A stretch of DNA of 64,000 nucleotides from Haloplanus rubicundus (GCF_003342675.1 NZ_CP031148.1:310001-374000), one strand, 5' to 3'. Positions 26,740 to 36,172 are shown, numbered from the stretch's first letter. Numbers and translations are program-made. The notes: generated from the letters alone by a model not told the origin.

Positions 26740-27435
26740 TCAGGGCGGCGCACGCTCGCTCCGCGACGCGACCACGTCGAGACCCCGGCTGTAGTAGTAG
26801 ACCGGATCGGCGTCCGGCCGGGCGAAGCCGTGTGACCGGAGGAGCGTGTCCGTCTCGATATCGGCCGCCGCCGGAGACAGCGTCCACGGATCGTGGCTCA
26901 CGTCCGTGTACCGGAGCGAGCCGTCCTGTGCCTCGGTGTAGAATCTGTACCGCTCGACCAGGAAAGCGGCGAAGGGATCGTCGGGAGCCGCGAACGGCTC
27001 GCCGGTCAGCCAGTACGTCCCCTCGTAGTGGGCCGGCCGTGCCCCCGGATGGCGGCGGCGACTGCTGAACCGAACCCGTCCGTCCGCGGCGTCGAGCGAG
27101 ATGCGCGCGTAGTAGTACGGCAGGTGATGGAAGAGGCGGGCGCCGAGGACGCTCGCGACGCCCTGCGCGTCGAGGCTGAAGAAGTAGACACTCGGGACGC
27201 CGTCGCGGGTGACGTACGTCCGGACGTTGAGTTCGGGTAGCCGAACGCCGACGGACGCGGGCAGTCCCTTCGGACGGACGGCGACGTTGGTGAACGGGAC
27301 GATGGAGAGCCACGCCGTCCCGTCGTACGTGTCGGGGCTCAGCGCGTCGGGGAGGTGTGCGTCCATCACGGCCGGATCGACCGGCCAGTTCTCGAACAGC
27401 AGGTGTCGCCACCCCATCGCGAGCGGGAGAACCAT
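26740..27435 (-). CDS. YqjF/DUF2071 family protein
   Basis: Protein of 231 aa. Its start (LAMGWRHLLFENWPVDPAVMDAHLP) and LSIVPFTNVAVRP, ELNVRTYV and YFFSLDAQ segments match the DUF2071 (YqjF) family, a beta-barrel fold of unknown chemistry. It is soluble. The ATG at 27433-27435 is the first Met of the family start; the long frame continuing upstream is antisense to threonine synthase and is not coding. Confidence 0.85.
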   Translation of the reverse strand: MVLPLAMGWRHLLFENWPVDPAVMDAHLPDALSPDTYDGTAWLSIVPFTNVAVRPKGLPASVGVRLPELNVRTYVTRDGVPSVYFFSLDAQGVASVLGARLFHHLPYYYARISLDAADGRVRFSSRRRHPGARPAHYEGTYWLTGEPFAAPDDPFAAFLVERYRFYTEAQDGSLRYTDVSHDPWTLSPAAADIETDTLLRSHGFARPDADPVYYYSRGLDVVASRSERAPP

Positions 27436-27482
27436 GCGTGACGGTTGGCTCCGGAGGGAATTCAATCGCCCGGCGCCGACAC

Positions 27483-28748
27483 TTACTCCGCGATGTGGTC
27501 CAGCACCGCCTCGGCGTCGTTCGGGACGGGTTCGGGGTCGTTGCCCGCCTCGAAGGCGGCGTCGGGGTCTTTCAGGAGGTGGCCCGTCGTGAGACAGACC
27601 ACCTGTTCGTCGGCGTCGACGACGCCCCGGTCGCGGAGTTTCCGGAGGCCGGCGACCGAGGTGGCGGAGGCGGGTTCGACGCCGACGCCCTCGCTCGCGA
27701 GCGCACGCTGGGCGTCGGTGATTTCCTCGTCGGAGACGGCGATGGCGGTGCCGCCCGTGTTCCGGATGCCCGGCAGGGCCTTCGGCGCGTTCACCGGGTT
27801 GCCGATGCGGATAGCGGTGGCGATGGTTTCGACTTCGGGCCACCGACGAATCTCGTCGTTGCCCTCCTCGACCGCCTCGACCATCGGTGCCGCACCCTCG
27901 GCCTGCACGCCGGTGAGTTTCGGCACGTCCGCGGGGTCGAGCGCCCCGCTCTGGACGAGTTCCCGGAAGCATTTGTAGAGCGCCGCGGTGTTGCCCGCGT
28001 TGCCGACGGGGAGGACGATGCGGTCCGGATACGTCCCGTGGTCGGCCATGAACTCCTCCAGAATCTCCAGGCCGATGGTCTTCTGGCCCTCCAACCGGAA
28101 GGGGTTCAGCGAGTTGAGCAGGTACGCCTCGCCGGCCATGGCGAGTTCCTGGACGATGTCGAGACAGTCGTCGAAGTTGCCGTCGACTTCGAGGATGCGG
28201 GCGTCGTGGAGGGCGGCCTGGGCGATCTTGCCCGACGCCACCTTCCCCGCGGGCAGGAGCACGAGCGTCTCCATCCCGCCGCGGGCGCCGTACGCCGCGA
28301 GGGCGGCACTCGTGTTACCCGTCGAGGCGCAGGCGAGGCGGCCGACGCCGAGTTCCTGGGCGACGCGGACGCCGACGGTCATGCCGCGGTCCTTGAACGC
28401 CCCGGTCGGGTTCATCCCCTCGTGTTTGATCCGGAGGCGTTCGACGCCCACCTCCGCCTCCAGCCGGGGGACGTGATGGAGCGGCGTGTCGCCCTCGGGG
28501 AGCGAGACGCCCTCCTCGAAGGGGAGGGCGTCGGCGTAGCGCCAGACGCCGCGGCCCTCGAAGTCGTCGAAGGTCGGCGGGTCGGCGTAGCGGACTTCCA
28601 GCAGGCCGTCGCAGTGATCGCAGGTGTATCGGATCGCGTCGAAGGGGGCAAAAGTCTCCCCACAGGCGATACAGGCGAGCCAGACGCCGTCGTCGGCCAC
28701 TGCCGGCGCCGAGGGAGCCGGGGCGGCCAGGTCGAGGCTGGTACTCAT
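27483..28748 (-). CDS. thrC: Threonine synthase
   Basis: PLP enzyme that converts phosphohomoserine to threonine. It starts with a zinc ribbon (C26-x2-C29 and C43-x2-C46), common in archaeal ThrC. The PLP lysine is K119 in NPTGAFKDRG. The phosphate-binding SGNTSAA-like loop (ASTGNTSAALAAY) and the VGNAGNTAALYKC motif follow. The length is 421 aa. A regulator gene lies 42 bp upstream on the same strand. Confidence 0.94.
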   Translation of the reverse strand: MSTSLDLAAPAPSAPAVADDGVWLACIACGETFAPFDAIRYTCDHCDGLLEVRYADPPTFDDFEGRGVWRYADALPFEEGVSLPEGDTPLHHVPRLEAEVGVERLRIKHEGMNPTGAFKDRGMTVGVRVAQELGVGRLACASTGNTSAALAAYGARGGMETLVLLPAGKVASGKIAQAALHDARILEVDGNFDDCLDIVQELAMAGEAYLLNSLNPFRLEGQKTIGLEILEEFMADHGTYPDRIVLPVGNAGNTAALYKCFRELVQSGALDPADVPKLTGVQAEGAAPMVEAVEEGNDEIRRWPEVETIATAIRIGNPVNAPKALPGIRNTGGTAIAVSDEEITDAQRALASEGVGVEPASATSVAGLRKLRDRGVVDADEQVVCLTTGHLLKDPDAAFEAGNDPEPVPNDAEAVLDHIAE

Positions 28749-28790
28749 TGGCGGAGGGTTGGGCCGCGAAGGGAAAAACGGGACGGGTTC

Positions 28791-29174
28791 TCACTCCGCA
28801 CCGAAGCCCTCGATGGCCTCGTGAACCTGCTCGACCCACGCGTCGAGGGTGCGATGCATCAGCTCCTTGGCCTCGGGGAGCGGCGTCGCGGTGTACTGGT
28901 AGACGTAGCCGCCGGGGTCGAGCAGCCGGCGTTCCCGGTCGGCCAACCCCTTCTCCAGCAGCGTCGTGAGCGACCGGTTGACGTTGCTCCGGTCGCGGTC
29001 GAGGTCCTCCGCGAGTTCGGCGACCGTGCTTCCGGGGTTGTCGAGGAGGACGAGGTACGTTCGGCTCTCGTGGTCCTGAATCCCGAAGACACAGGAGAGA
29101 ACGTGCTGGAATCCCGGTTCCTCGACGCCGACGAGCTCCTCGATGTCGGGCGCGTCGGTGTCGGTGTCTGACAT
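28791..29174 (-). CDS. TrmB-like helix-turn-helix transcriptional regulator
   Basis: Protein of 127 aa. Residues 28-90 form a winged helix: FGIQDHESRTYLVLLDNPGSTVAELAEDL leads to the recognition helix DRSNVNRSLTTLLEKGLADR. There is a hydrophobic C-terminal helix, and no ligand domain. It sits 42 bp upstream of thrC on the same strand and may be co-transcribed with it. It might act on amino-acid genes nearby, but no operator can be pointed to. Confidence 0.8.
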   Translation of the reverse strand: MSDTDTDAPDIEELVGVEEPGFQHVLSCVFGIQDHESRTYLVLLDNPGSTVAELAEDLDRDRSNVNRSLTTLLEKGLADRERRLLDPGGYVYQYTATPLPEAKELMHRTLDAWVEQVHEAIEGFGAE

Positions 29175-29239
29175 ACCCGTCGTTGGCCCCGGGTGACGTT
29201 AAAACTGCGGCACGGCCGCGTGGCTCTCTCCCATCCCGG

Positions 29240-29476
29240 CTACGCGTCCCGGCTGTACCCCATGTTCTCGATGCACGTCCGCATCTCCTCGACCGACCGA
29301 TGTTTGTGAAGCGTCGTCGGCGTATCACAGTAGTACGTGGTGCCGTCGTGACGGAGCGTCACCTCGTGGGTGCCGCCGAGCATCTCGACGCGCACGACGA
29401 GGCGCTGGCCCGAATCGAGGGCGTCGAGAATCTCCGCCGCGGTCCACTCGCCCGCCTCGATGGTCTGGGTCGCCAT
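29240..29476 (-). CDS. Small hypothetical protein (78 aa)
   Basis: Compact alpha/beta protein with a beta core (QRLVVRVEMLGGTHEVTLRHDGTTYYCD) and a C-terminal helix (SVEEMRTCIENMGYSRDA). Two Cys are present. The real start is the ATG at 29474-29476; the frame extends upstream only as an antisense shadow of hel308. Divergent from hel308 with 87 bp between them. No function is assigned. Confidence 0.65.
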   Translation of the reverse strand: MATQTIEAGEWTAAEILDALDSGQRLVVRVEMLGGTHEVTLRHDGTTYYCDTPTTLHKHRSVEEMRTCIENMGYSRDA

Positions 29477-29530
29477 CGACGGATGGTCGGACGGACGCGA
29501 CTTAATCGTGGCGCGAGTCCGGACCCGACA

Positions 29531-29538
29531 AGTTAAAC
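29531..29538 (+). promoter_or_regulatory. TATA-type box for hel308
   Basis: AGTTAAAC lies 30 nt before the hel308 ATG at 29564. Confidence 0.5.
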
Positions 29539-29563
29539 GCGGGGACGCGCCAAAGCCGGGTAG

Positions 29564-31801
29564 ATGCACCCGACGGACGTGCCCGGCCTCCCGCCGGGCG
29601 TCCCCGAACATCTCGTCGAGTCGGGGATCGAGGAACTCTACCCGCCACAGGCCGCCGCCGTCGACGCCGGCGTGACCGACGGCGAGAGCCTCGTCGCCAG
29701 CGTCCCCACGGCCAGCGGCAAGACCCTGATCGCGGAACTCGCCATGCTGTCGAGCGTCGAGCGCGGCGGCACGGCGCTCTACGTCGTCCCCCTCCGCGCC
29801 CTCGCCAGCGAGAAGAAGGCGGAGTTCGAGCGCTGGGCCGACTTCGACGTCGACGTGGGCGTCTCGACGGGCAACTACGAGTCGAGCGAGGAGTGGCTCT
29901 CCAGCCGCGACATCGTCGTCGCGACGAGCGAGAAGGTGGACTCGCTGGTGCGCAACGGCGCGCCGTGGATCGACGACCTCACCTGCGTCGTCGCCGACGA
30001 GGTCCACCTCGTCGACGACCCGAATCGCGGCCCGACACTGGAGGTGACGCTCGCGAAACTCCGGCGGATCAACTCGGGGCTACAGGTCGTCGCGCTCTCG
30101 GCGACCGTCGACAACGCCGACGAGGTGGCCGACTGGCTCGACGCCGAACTCGTCAAGTCGGACTGGCGGCCGATCGACCTCCGGACCGGCGTCCACTACG
30201 GCGACGCCATCACCTTCGACGACGGCGAGCAACGCGAGGTGCCCGTCGGCCGGGGGGAACGCCCCACGGCCGCCCTCGTCGCCGACACCCTCGAGGAGGA
30301 CGGCTCGTCGCTCGTCTTCGTCAACTCCCGTCGGAACGCGGAGGCGGCGGCGCGGCGGCTGGCCGACGTGACCGAGAGCGCCCTGACGCCCGACGAGCGG
30401 GCGGCACTGGCCGACGTGGCCGACGAGGTGGCCGCCGCCTCCGACACCGAGACGAGCGAGGACCTCGCCGCGGTGGTGCGGAAGGGCGCCGCCTTCCACC
30501 ACGCCGGCCTCTCGGCCGACCACCGGTCGCTCGTCGAGGACGCCTTCCGCGACAGGAAGTTGAAGGCCATCTGTGCCACCCCGACGCTCGCGGCCGGCGT
30601 CAACACGCCCAGCCGGCGGGTGATCGTCCGCGACTGGCGGCGCTACGACGGCGAGTTCGGCGGCATGAAACCCCTCGAGACGCTGGAGGTCCACCAGATG
30701 TTCGGCCGCGCGGGCCGGCCCGGACTCGACCCCTACGGCGAGGCGGTGTTGCTGGCAAAGGACCACGACACCATGGACGAACTGTTCGAGCGGTACGTGT
30801 GGGCCGATCCGGAGCCAGTGCGGTCGAAACTCGCCCGGGAGCCGGCGATGCGCACCCACCTGCTGGCGACGGTGGCGTCCGGATTCGCCCGCACGCGCGA
30901 TGGCCTGCTCGACTTCCTCGAGGGGACGCTGTACGCCGCCCAGACCGACGAGGGGGACCGGCTGGCGTCGGTCGTCGACTCGACGCTCGACTACCTCGCC
31001 GCCAACGATTTCGTGGACCACGAGGGCGACGAGGTGACCGCCACGAGCCTCGGCCACACCGTCTCTCGGCTCTACCTCGACCCGATGAGTGCGGCCGAAA
31101 TCGTGGGCGGCCTCCGCGACGCCGACGACCCCACCCCGCTCGGATGCTATCACCTCGTCTGCCGGACGCCGGACATGTACGAACTCTACCTGAAGTCGGG
31201 GGATCGGGAGACCTACACCGAACTCTGCTACGAACGGGAGGAAGAGTTCCTCGGACGCGTCCCCTCGGAGTTCGAGGACGTGCGCTTCGAGGAGTGGCTG
31301 TCGGCGCTGAAGACGGCGAAGTTGTTGGAAGACTGGGCAAGCGAGGTGGACGAGGACCGAATCACCGAGCGCTACGGCGTCGGTCCCGGCGACGTGCGGG
31401 GGAAAGTCGACACCGCGGAGTGGTTGCTGGGCGCGGCCGAGCGACTCGCGACCGACCTCGACCTCGACTGCGTCGTCGCGGTCCGGGAGGCGAAAAAGCG
31501 CGTCCAGTACGGCGTCCGCGAGGAACTGCTCGATCTGGCAGGGGTGCGCAACGTGGGGCGCAAGCGCGCCCGCCGGCTCTACGAGGCGGGGGTCGAGTCC
31601 CGCGCCGACCTGCGCGAGGCCGACAAGGCCGTCGTCCTCGGCGCGCTCCGGGGGCGCGAGCGGACCGCCGAGCGCATCCTGGAGAACGCGGGGCGGCGCG
31701 ACCCGTCGATGGAGACGGTGAGCGTCGACGTGGAGGACGGGGGCGACACCTCGGACGCCCGAGACGCCGACGGCCAGGCCAGCCTGGGTGATTTCGGATG
31801 A
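29564..31801 (+). CDS. hel308: Hel308 (Hjm) DNA helicase
   Basis: 3'-5' SF2 helicase that unwinds lagging-strand forks and recombination intermediates. It has a Q-motif-like LYPPQAAAV, Walker A VPTASGKT (K53), the DEVH box at residues 145-148, SATVDN, and the motif VI-like [13 protein letters not shown] winged helix, ratchet domain and C-terminal helix-hairpin-helix ([17 protein letters not shown]) follow. The last residues (GQASLGDFG) resemble a PIP box-like PCNA-binding tail, as in other archaeal Hel308. At 745 aa it is complete. It overlaps the next gene by 4 bp. Confidence 0.95.
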   Translation: MHPTDVPGLPPGVPEHLVESGIEELYPPQAAAVDAGVTDGESLVASVPTASGKTLIAELAMLSSVERGGTALYVVPLRALASEKKAEFERWADFDVDVGVSTGNYESSEEWLSSRDIVVATSEKVDSLVRNGAPWIDDLTCVVADEVHLVDDPNRGPTLEVTLAKLRRINSGLQVVALSATVDNADEVADWLDAELVKSDWRPIDLRTGVHYGDAITFDDGEQREVPVGRGERPTAALVADTLEEDGSSLVFVNSRRNAEAAARRLADVTESALTPDERAALADVADEVAAASDTETSEDLAAVVRKGAAFHHAGLSADHRSLVEDAFRDRKLKAICATPTLAAGVNTPSRRVIVRDWRRYDGEFGGMKPLETLEVHQMFGRAGRPGLDPYGEAVLLAKDHDTMDELFERYVWADPEPVRSKLAREPAMRTHLLATVASGFARTRDGLLDFLEGTLYAAQTDEGDRLASVVDSTLDYLAANDFVDHEGDEVTATSLGHTVSRLYLDPMSAAEIVGGLRDADDPTPLGCYHLVCRTPDMYELYLKSGDRETYTELCYEREEEFLGRVPSEFEDVRFEEWLSALKTAKLLEDWASEVDEDRITERYGVGPGDVRGKVDTAEWLLGAAERLATDLDLDCVVAVREAKKRVQYGVREELLDLAGVRNVGRKRARRLYEAGVESRADLREADKAVVLGALRGRERTAERILENAGRRDPSMETVSVDVEDGGDTSDARDADGQASLGDFG

Positions 31802-32301
31802 GAGTCGTCGAAGGCGTCGCGGAGATAGCCGACCTCGACGCCTTCCTCGCCCGACTGGACGGGATTGCGGCTGACCACGGCGTCACGGTACAGGCGTTCG
31901 ACGCGCGCTACGTCGTCGGCCGGGGCCACCTCGAACGCGCGGTCGAACTGGCGGACCGGGCCATCGCCCGGGAGGAGAACGTGGCGCGGGAGCGGGGCGT
32001 GGAGATCCTGCTGTACGCGGCCGGCCGCCGACAGATCGACGACGCGCTGGCGATGGGAGTACAGGAGGGGCGGACGCCGGCGGCCGTCGTCGTCAGCGAC
32101 GCCGCGGGCGACGGGTCGAGGGAGGCGGCCGCGGCGGACGACGTCGCGGCCCTGCTCGATCCGGCGGCGACGCTCGACGACTACGACGCCGACCGGGTGC
32201 GGGCCTTCTTCGACGTGACCGCGGCGGAACTCGACGCGACGGACGGCGACCTGACCGACCTCGTCGCCGAACGGGTCGCGCTGCTCGACGTGGAGAAGTG
32301 A
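31798..32301 (+). CDS. cgi121: KEOPS complex subunit Cgi121
   Basis: Small alpha/beta protein of the KEOPS complex, which adds the t6A base at position 37 of tRNAs and binds tRNA 3' ends. Landmarks are [22 protein letters not shown] near residue 37, the [20 protein letters not shown] segment and a conserved [12 protein letters not shown]. The length is 167 aa. Its start overlaps the hel308 stop by 4 bp (ATGA), so one transcript encodes a repair helicase and a tRNA-modification subunit. Confidence 0.9.
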   Translation: MRVVEGVAEIADLDAFLARLDGIAADHGVTVQAFDARYVVGRGHLERAVELADRAIAREENVARERGVEILLYAAGRRQIDDALAMGVQEGRTPAAVVVSDAAGDGSREAAAADDVAALLDPAATLDDYDADRVRAFFDVTAAELDATDGDLTDLVAERVALLDVEK

Positions 32302-32430
32302 GGGAGGCGACGGGTCGTCGCGGACCGGTCAGGCGGGGACGTCCCTAAAGAGCGGCGGGGGTTCCGGTAAAAACCCGTGTCAAAAACGCCCCCGGCGCTT
32401 ACATAGGCACCCATCCTGTATCTTCCCAGA

Positions 32431-34146
32431 ATGGCTTCGGATGACACTGACGGCGAGGACGCACCGACGGACATGGAGATCGCGCGCGCGGCGGAGACGC
32501 GCCCCATCGAGGACGTAGCGGGTGATCTCGGGCTCGGTCCCGAGGACCTAGACCCGCAGGGCAACGGCATCGCCAAGATCGAACAGGACGCGATCCAGCG
32601 GACGCTCACCGACGCCGAGGAGGGGAACCTCATCCTCGTCACGGGGACGACGGCGACGCCGAAGGGCGCAGGGAAGACGGTGACGACCGTCGGCCTCGGC
32701 CAGGGGCTGAACCACCTCGGCGAGCGCGGCGTGGTCGCGGTCCGCGAGCCGTCGCTCGGTCCCGTCTTCGGCATCAAGGGTGGCGCCGCGGGCGGTGGCT
32801 ACTCGCAGGTGCTCCCGATGGAGGACATCAACCTCCACTTCACGGGCGACCTCCACGCGCTGACGACGGCGCACAACCTCGTCTCGGCCACCCTCGACAC
32901 CAAGATCCACTACGGCAACGAACTCGACGTCGACGTCGACGAGGTGAGCTGGAAGCGCGCGCTCGACATGAACGACCGGGCGCTCCGGGAGGTCGTGGTC
33001 GGTCTCGGCGGCTCGACCAACGGCCCGCCCCGGGAGGACGGCTTCCAGATCACGGCCGCCTCGGAGGTGATGGCGGTGCTCTGTCTCGCGGACTCGCTCG
33101 CGGACCTCAAGGAACGACTCTCGCGGACCATCGTCGCCTACGACTCGACGGGCGACCCCGTCACTGTCTCGGACCTCGGCATCGAGGGCGCGATGGCGAT
33201 GCTCCTGAAGGACGCCCTGCGGCCCAACCTGGTCCAGACCATCGAGGGCTCGCCCGCGTTCGTCCACGGCGGTCCCTTCGCCAACATCGCCCACGGCACC
33301 AACTCGCTGGTGGCGGACAAACTCGGCCTCGCGCTGGGCGACTACCTCGTCACCGAGGCGGGCTTCGCCGCCGACCTCGGCTTCGAGAAGTTCGGCAACA
33401 TCGTCTCCCGCCACGGCGTCGCGCCCGACGCGGTGGTGCTCACGACCGCCGTCCGGTCGATGAAGTACCACGGCCTGGAGATGTGGCCGGTCGACTACGA
33501 CGAACTGAAGGAACCGAACCCCGAGGCCGTGAGCGACGGCATGGTGAACCTCGACCACCACGCCGGCATCGTCGAGCGGTTCGACGTGCCCTTCGTCGTC
33601 GCCATCAACCGCTTCCCGACGGACACGGACGCGGAGATTCAGGCCATCGTCGACCACTGCGAGGAACAGGGCTACCCGGTCGTCGTCTCGAACGCCTTCG
33701 CCGACGGCGGGGAGGGCGCCGCGGAACTCGCCGAGACGGCGAAGGATCTCGCCGACAGCGACGAGGGCGACTTCGAACCCCTCTACGACCTCGACGCGAG
33801 CCTGGAGGAGAAGATCCGAACCGTCGCCACGGACGTGTACGGTGCCGAGGGCGCCCACTTCACCGAGGACGCTCAGGACGACCTGGAACGACTGGAGGAA
33901 CAGGGCTACGGCGACATGCCGGTCTGCCTGTCGAAGACCCAGCACTCGACGACCGACGATCCGACGCGGAAGGGCGCGCCGAAAGACGACTGGACGCTCA
34001 CGGTGCGTGAGTGTTACCCCGACGCCGGCGCCGGCTTCGTCGTCGTCCTGACGGGCGACGTGCTCACCATGCCCGGCCTCCCCGCCGAACCCGCGGCGGA
34101 GGGGATGGACGTGGACGCGGACGGCAACGTCAGCGGTCTCTTCTAA
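32431..34146 (+). CDS. fhs: Formate--tetrahydrofolate ligase
   Basis: Makes 10-formyl-THF from formate, ATP and THF. It has a P-loop variant TPKGAGKTVTTVGLG (about residues 74-88), REPSLGPVFGIKGGAAGGGYSQVLP in pieces, HFTGDLHA, and GFAADLGFEKF, all in the expected order. The length of 571 aa is standard. The protein opens with a 35-residue acidic extension (DDTDGEDAPTDMEIARA). A TTACATAGG box (32399-32407) lies near -31. folD, the usual partner, is not in the window. Confidence 0.95.
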   Translation: MASDDTDGEDAPTDMEIARAAETRPIEDVAGDLGLGPEDLDPQGNGIAKIEQDAIQRTLTDAEEGNLILVTGTTATPKGAGKTVTTVGLGQGLNHLGERGVVAVREPSLGPVFGIKGGAAGGGYSQVLPMEDINLHFTGDLHALTTAHNLVSATLDTKIHYGNELDVDVDEVSWKRALDMNDRALREVVVGLGGSTNGPPREDGFQITAASEVMAVLCLADSLADLKERLSRTIVAYDSTGDPVTVSDLGIEGAMAMLLKDALRPNLVQTIEGSPAFVHGGPFANIAHGTNSLVADKLGLALGDYLVTEAGFAADLGFEKFGNIVSRHGVAPDAVVLTTAVRSMKYHGLEMWPVDYDELKEPNPEAVSDGMVNLDHHAGIVERFDVPFVVAINRFPTDTDAEIQAIVDHCEEQGYPVVVSNAFADGGEGAAELAETAKDLADSDEGDFEPLYDLDASLEEKIRTVATDVYGAEGAHFTEDAQDDLERLEEQGYGDMPVCLSKTQHSTTDDPTRKGAPKDDWTLTVRECYPDAGAGFVVVLTGDVLTMPGLPAEPAAEGMDVDADGNVSGLF

Positions 34147-34155
34147 CGCGGCAGT

Positions 34156-34172
34156 CTGGGGGTCGACCCCAG
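34156..34172 (+). terminator. Hairpin after fhs
   Basis: CTGGGG, a 5-nt loop (GTCGA) and CCCCAG form a 6-bp stem 10 nt after the fhs stop codon. There is no T-run, so termination is a guess from position. Confidence 0.35.
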
Positions 34173-34315
34173 CCGGCTTGGTCTGTCAGGGGGGATAGAA
34201 TGGAATGGAAAAGATTACCACAGTCCGATCCGAGTATTATGCCGTCCGCCGGTCAGTGGAGGCACCCCACACGTCGATTATCGTCGTGCCGGTGGACAGC
34301 TGATCGCCGATCGCG

Positions 34316-34343
34316 AACCGTGGCGTCCCCCCCTGCCACGGTT
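34316..34343. terminator. Perfect 9-bp inverted repeat in the fhs downstream gap
   Basis: AACCGTGGC and GCCACGGTT flank a C-rich 10-nt loop, and pyrimidine-rich CTCCCCCCTTT follows. It lies in a 273-bp gap with no gene (34147-34419). It may be a transcription stop or a protein site. The TATA box TTCAATA (34390-34396) for the next gene is just downstream. Confidence 0.45.
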
Positions 34344-34419
34344 TCTCCCCCCTTTCGAACGTCGGCGAGCCGATCGAGACGGCTACACGTTCAATAGCGT
34401 CGCGGCCGTACTCCTCCCC

Positions 34420-34737
34420 GTGTCAGACAACGTCCCGACCGTCACCTGCGAACGGTGCGGTCGCGAGTGGGAGCTCTCGTACGAACTCGACGAACTGATG
34501 GCCGGCAATCGCGCTATCGAACAGTTCGCGCTCGACCACGAACGCCACACGGGGCACTATCCGGACGGCGTGTCGACGTGGCGGGCGGTGTGTCGGCGGT
34601 GTCCGGACGGCGTCGAACGCCTCTCCGAGACGGCCGCCCGGCGCTGGGCGCGGACCCACGCCCGTCACACCCGCCACGACGTGACCCTCCACCACGCCGA
34701 GGGCGAAGAGACGACGCTGATCGAGGGCGGGGGCTAG
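34420..34737 (+). CDS. Zinc-finger hypothetical protein (105 aa)
   Basis: Starts on GTG, 29 nt after a TTCAATA box. It has one CxxC at the N-terminus (VTCERCGREWE) and one in the middle (VCRRCPDG), giving one zinc site. The rest is His/Arg-rich (ARHTRHDVTLHHAEGE). It is convergent with a second zinc-ribbon gene and overlaps it by 4 bp. The function is unknown. Confidence 0.65.
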   Translation: MSDNVPTVTCERCGREWELSYELDELMAGNRAIEQFALDHERHTGHYPDGVSTWRAVCRRCPDGVERLSETAARRWARTHARHTRHDVTLHHAEGEETTLIEGGG

Positions 34738-35072
34738 CGCGGATCGCTCTCCCACCGGTAGCCACACGAACACGACGCGTACTCGGTGTCGCGCCGCGTC
34801 GCCGGGTAGAACGCGAAGTCGTCGATCCGCGATTCACAGTCCGGGCAGATCGCACAGTCGGGGACGAGGACCCCCTTGAACGTCGTGTGACACTCGGGAC
34901 AGGTCACCTGTTCGTCGGGGCCGACGCCCTCGACGGTCGCCGAACACTCCGGGCACGTGTAGCGCCGGGGCGGGCCGTCGCCGCCGTACGCGGCGTCGGG
35001 GTCGGTCCAGTCGAGGTCGGTGTCGGTGTCGTCGTCCCCGATGCCGAGCCACGCGAGCACCCGCCCGAGCAT
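34734..35072 (-). CDS. Zinc-ribbon hypothetical protein (112 aa)
   Basis: An N-terminal hydrophobic-acidic segment (LGRVLAWLGIGDDD) is followed by four Cys pairs: CPEC at about residue 40, CPEC near 58, CAICPDC near 73, and CSCGY near 101. This suggests two zinc ribbons in tandem. The first part could bind a membrane or another protein. It is divergent from sirC with 70 bp between them. The function is unknown. Confidence 0.7.
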   Translation of the reverse strand: MLGRVLAWLGIGDDDTDTDLDWTDPDAAYGGDGPPRRYTCPECSATVEGVGPDEQVTCPECHTTFKGVLVPDCAICPDCESRIDDFAFYPATRRDTEYASCSCGYRWESDPR

Positions 35073-35142
35073 GGGCCGAGATACGGCGTCGACGACAAAA
35101 CAGTTCGGGGGAACTTTTCACCGCCCGCGGCGAGGATCGACC

Positions 35143-35802
35143 GTGATCCCACTCGTCCACGACTTCGACGGCGAGACCGTCCTCGTCTTCGGCGGCGGGA
35201 CCGTCGGCGCCCGGAAGGCGCGTCGCTTCGCCCGCGAGGCGCGGGTCGTCGTCGTCAGCCCGACGTTCGCGGACGCCGACTTCGGGGAGAGCGAGTTCGT
35301 CCGCGCCGCGCCCGGCCCCGACGACGTCCCTTCGTGGCTCGACGCCGCCGACCCGGCGCTCGTCGTCGCCGCCACCGACGATGCGGCGCTCAACGCCGCC
35401 GTCGAGGCGGCAGCGAGGGGCCGAGGCGTCCTCGTCAACCGCGCGGACCGGAGCGGCGGGCGGGGCCGCGGGAGCGTCGTCGTCCCCGCCACCGTCGACG
35501 ACGGTCCGGTCGGCGTGGCCGTGACGACGGGGGGCACGAGTCCAGCGGTGAGCCGGTACCTGCGCCGGGAACTGGAGTCAGTCGTCGACGGCGCGGGGGC
35601 CGTGGCGAGGGTGGTGGGGAAGCTTCGGGCGGCGTTGAAGGACCGGGGCGTCGAGCCGGATCGACGGCGGGCGGCGATCCGCGCCGTCGCCGAGTCCGAG
35701 GCGGTGTGGACGGCGGCCCGCGAGGGTGACGGCGAAGCGGTACGCGGGGCCGCCGAGCGGGTGCTGGCGGACGCGCTCGGCGACGACGGCGACGACGCCT
35801 GA
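35143..35802 (+). CDS. sirC: Precorrin-2 dehydrogenase / sirohydrochlorin ferrochelatase-type protein
   Basis: N-terminal Met8/CysG-type domain. It has FDGETVLVFGGGTVGARKARRFA with the NAD-binding GGGxVGxRK, then the AATDDAALN segment. The region VPATVDDGPVGVAVTTGGTSPAVSRYLRREL binds the tetrapyrrole. At 219 aa it is a stand-alone SirC, making sirohydrochlorin from precorrin-2 before iron insertion. The GTG at 35143 is the start because the family's MIPL(x)xDFDG begins there. It serves NirA siroheme together with cobA (37254-38090). Confidence 0.88.
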   Translation: MIPLVHDFDGETVLVFGGGTVGARKARRFAREARVVVVSPTFADADFGESEFVRAAPGPDDVPSWLDAADPALVVAATDDAALNAAVEAAARGRGVLVNRADRSGGRGRGSVVVPATVDDGPVGVAVTTGGTSPAVSRYLRRELESVVDGAGAVARVVGKLRAALKDRGVEPDRRRAAIRAVAESEAVWTAAREGDGEAVRGAAERVLADALGDDGDDA

Positions 35803-35830
35803 TACGGTCGACGGACAGCCGGCAGTCCAA

Positions 35831-36172
35831 CTACCAGTCGACGCTCAGGCTGCCGTCGCCCGCGGGGTCGGGCGCGATCTCCTCGTCGGTGCGGCGGTCG
35901 ATCACGTGGATGACCCCCCGGCCCTTCTTCGCGGGACAGACCTCGGCGGCGCGGACGTTGTGATCCAGATCGTCCTCGCCGACGTAGTACGTCTTCGGGC
36001 GGGCGAGGCCGGTGTCGAGGTCGAGGGCCCAGTTCGACGAGACTTCGGCACATTTCCCGGTGCCGATGCACTTGTTCGCCTCGAAGATGATCTTGTACGG
36101 CTTCTCGTCGACGGGCGGCGCGTCGGCGTCGCCAACGTCGCTCGGGCGGAGTACGTCGTCGGTGTCGGTCAT
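35831..36172 (-). CDS. Ferredoxin, 3-Cys type (113 aa)
   Basis: Electron carrier with C35-x5-C41 (KCIGTGKC) and C79 before Pro (EVCPAKKG). These are the same three-Cys pattern as the protein at 2234-2476, so a [3Fe-4S] or a four-iron cluster with a non-Cys ligand is likely. The charged N-terminal 25 residues are disordered. As the last gene of the nir/siroheme run, 30 bp after the TrpD2-like gene, it is a candidate electron donor to NirA. Confidence 0.82.
   Translation of the reverse strand: MTDTDDVLRPSDVGDADAPPVDEKPYKIIFEANKCIGTGKCAEVSSNWALDLDTGLARPKTYYVGEDDLDHNVRAAEVCPAKKGRGVIHVIDRRTDEEIAPDPAGDGSLSVDW

Noticed and set aside
29893-31791. Long second frame within hel308
   Set aside because: Arg/Gly-rich frame with no motifs; the Hel308 frame is clearly real.
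34156-34172. Hairpin after fhs as a certain terminator
   Set aside because: The stem is only 6 bp and no T-run follows; it is kept as a low-confidence feature and not as a finding.
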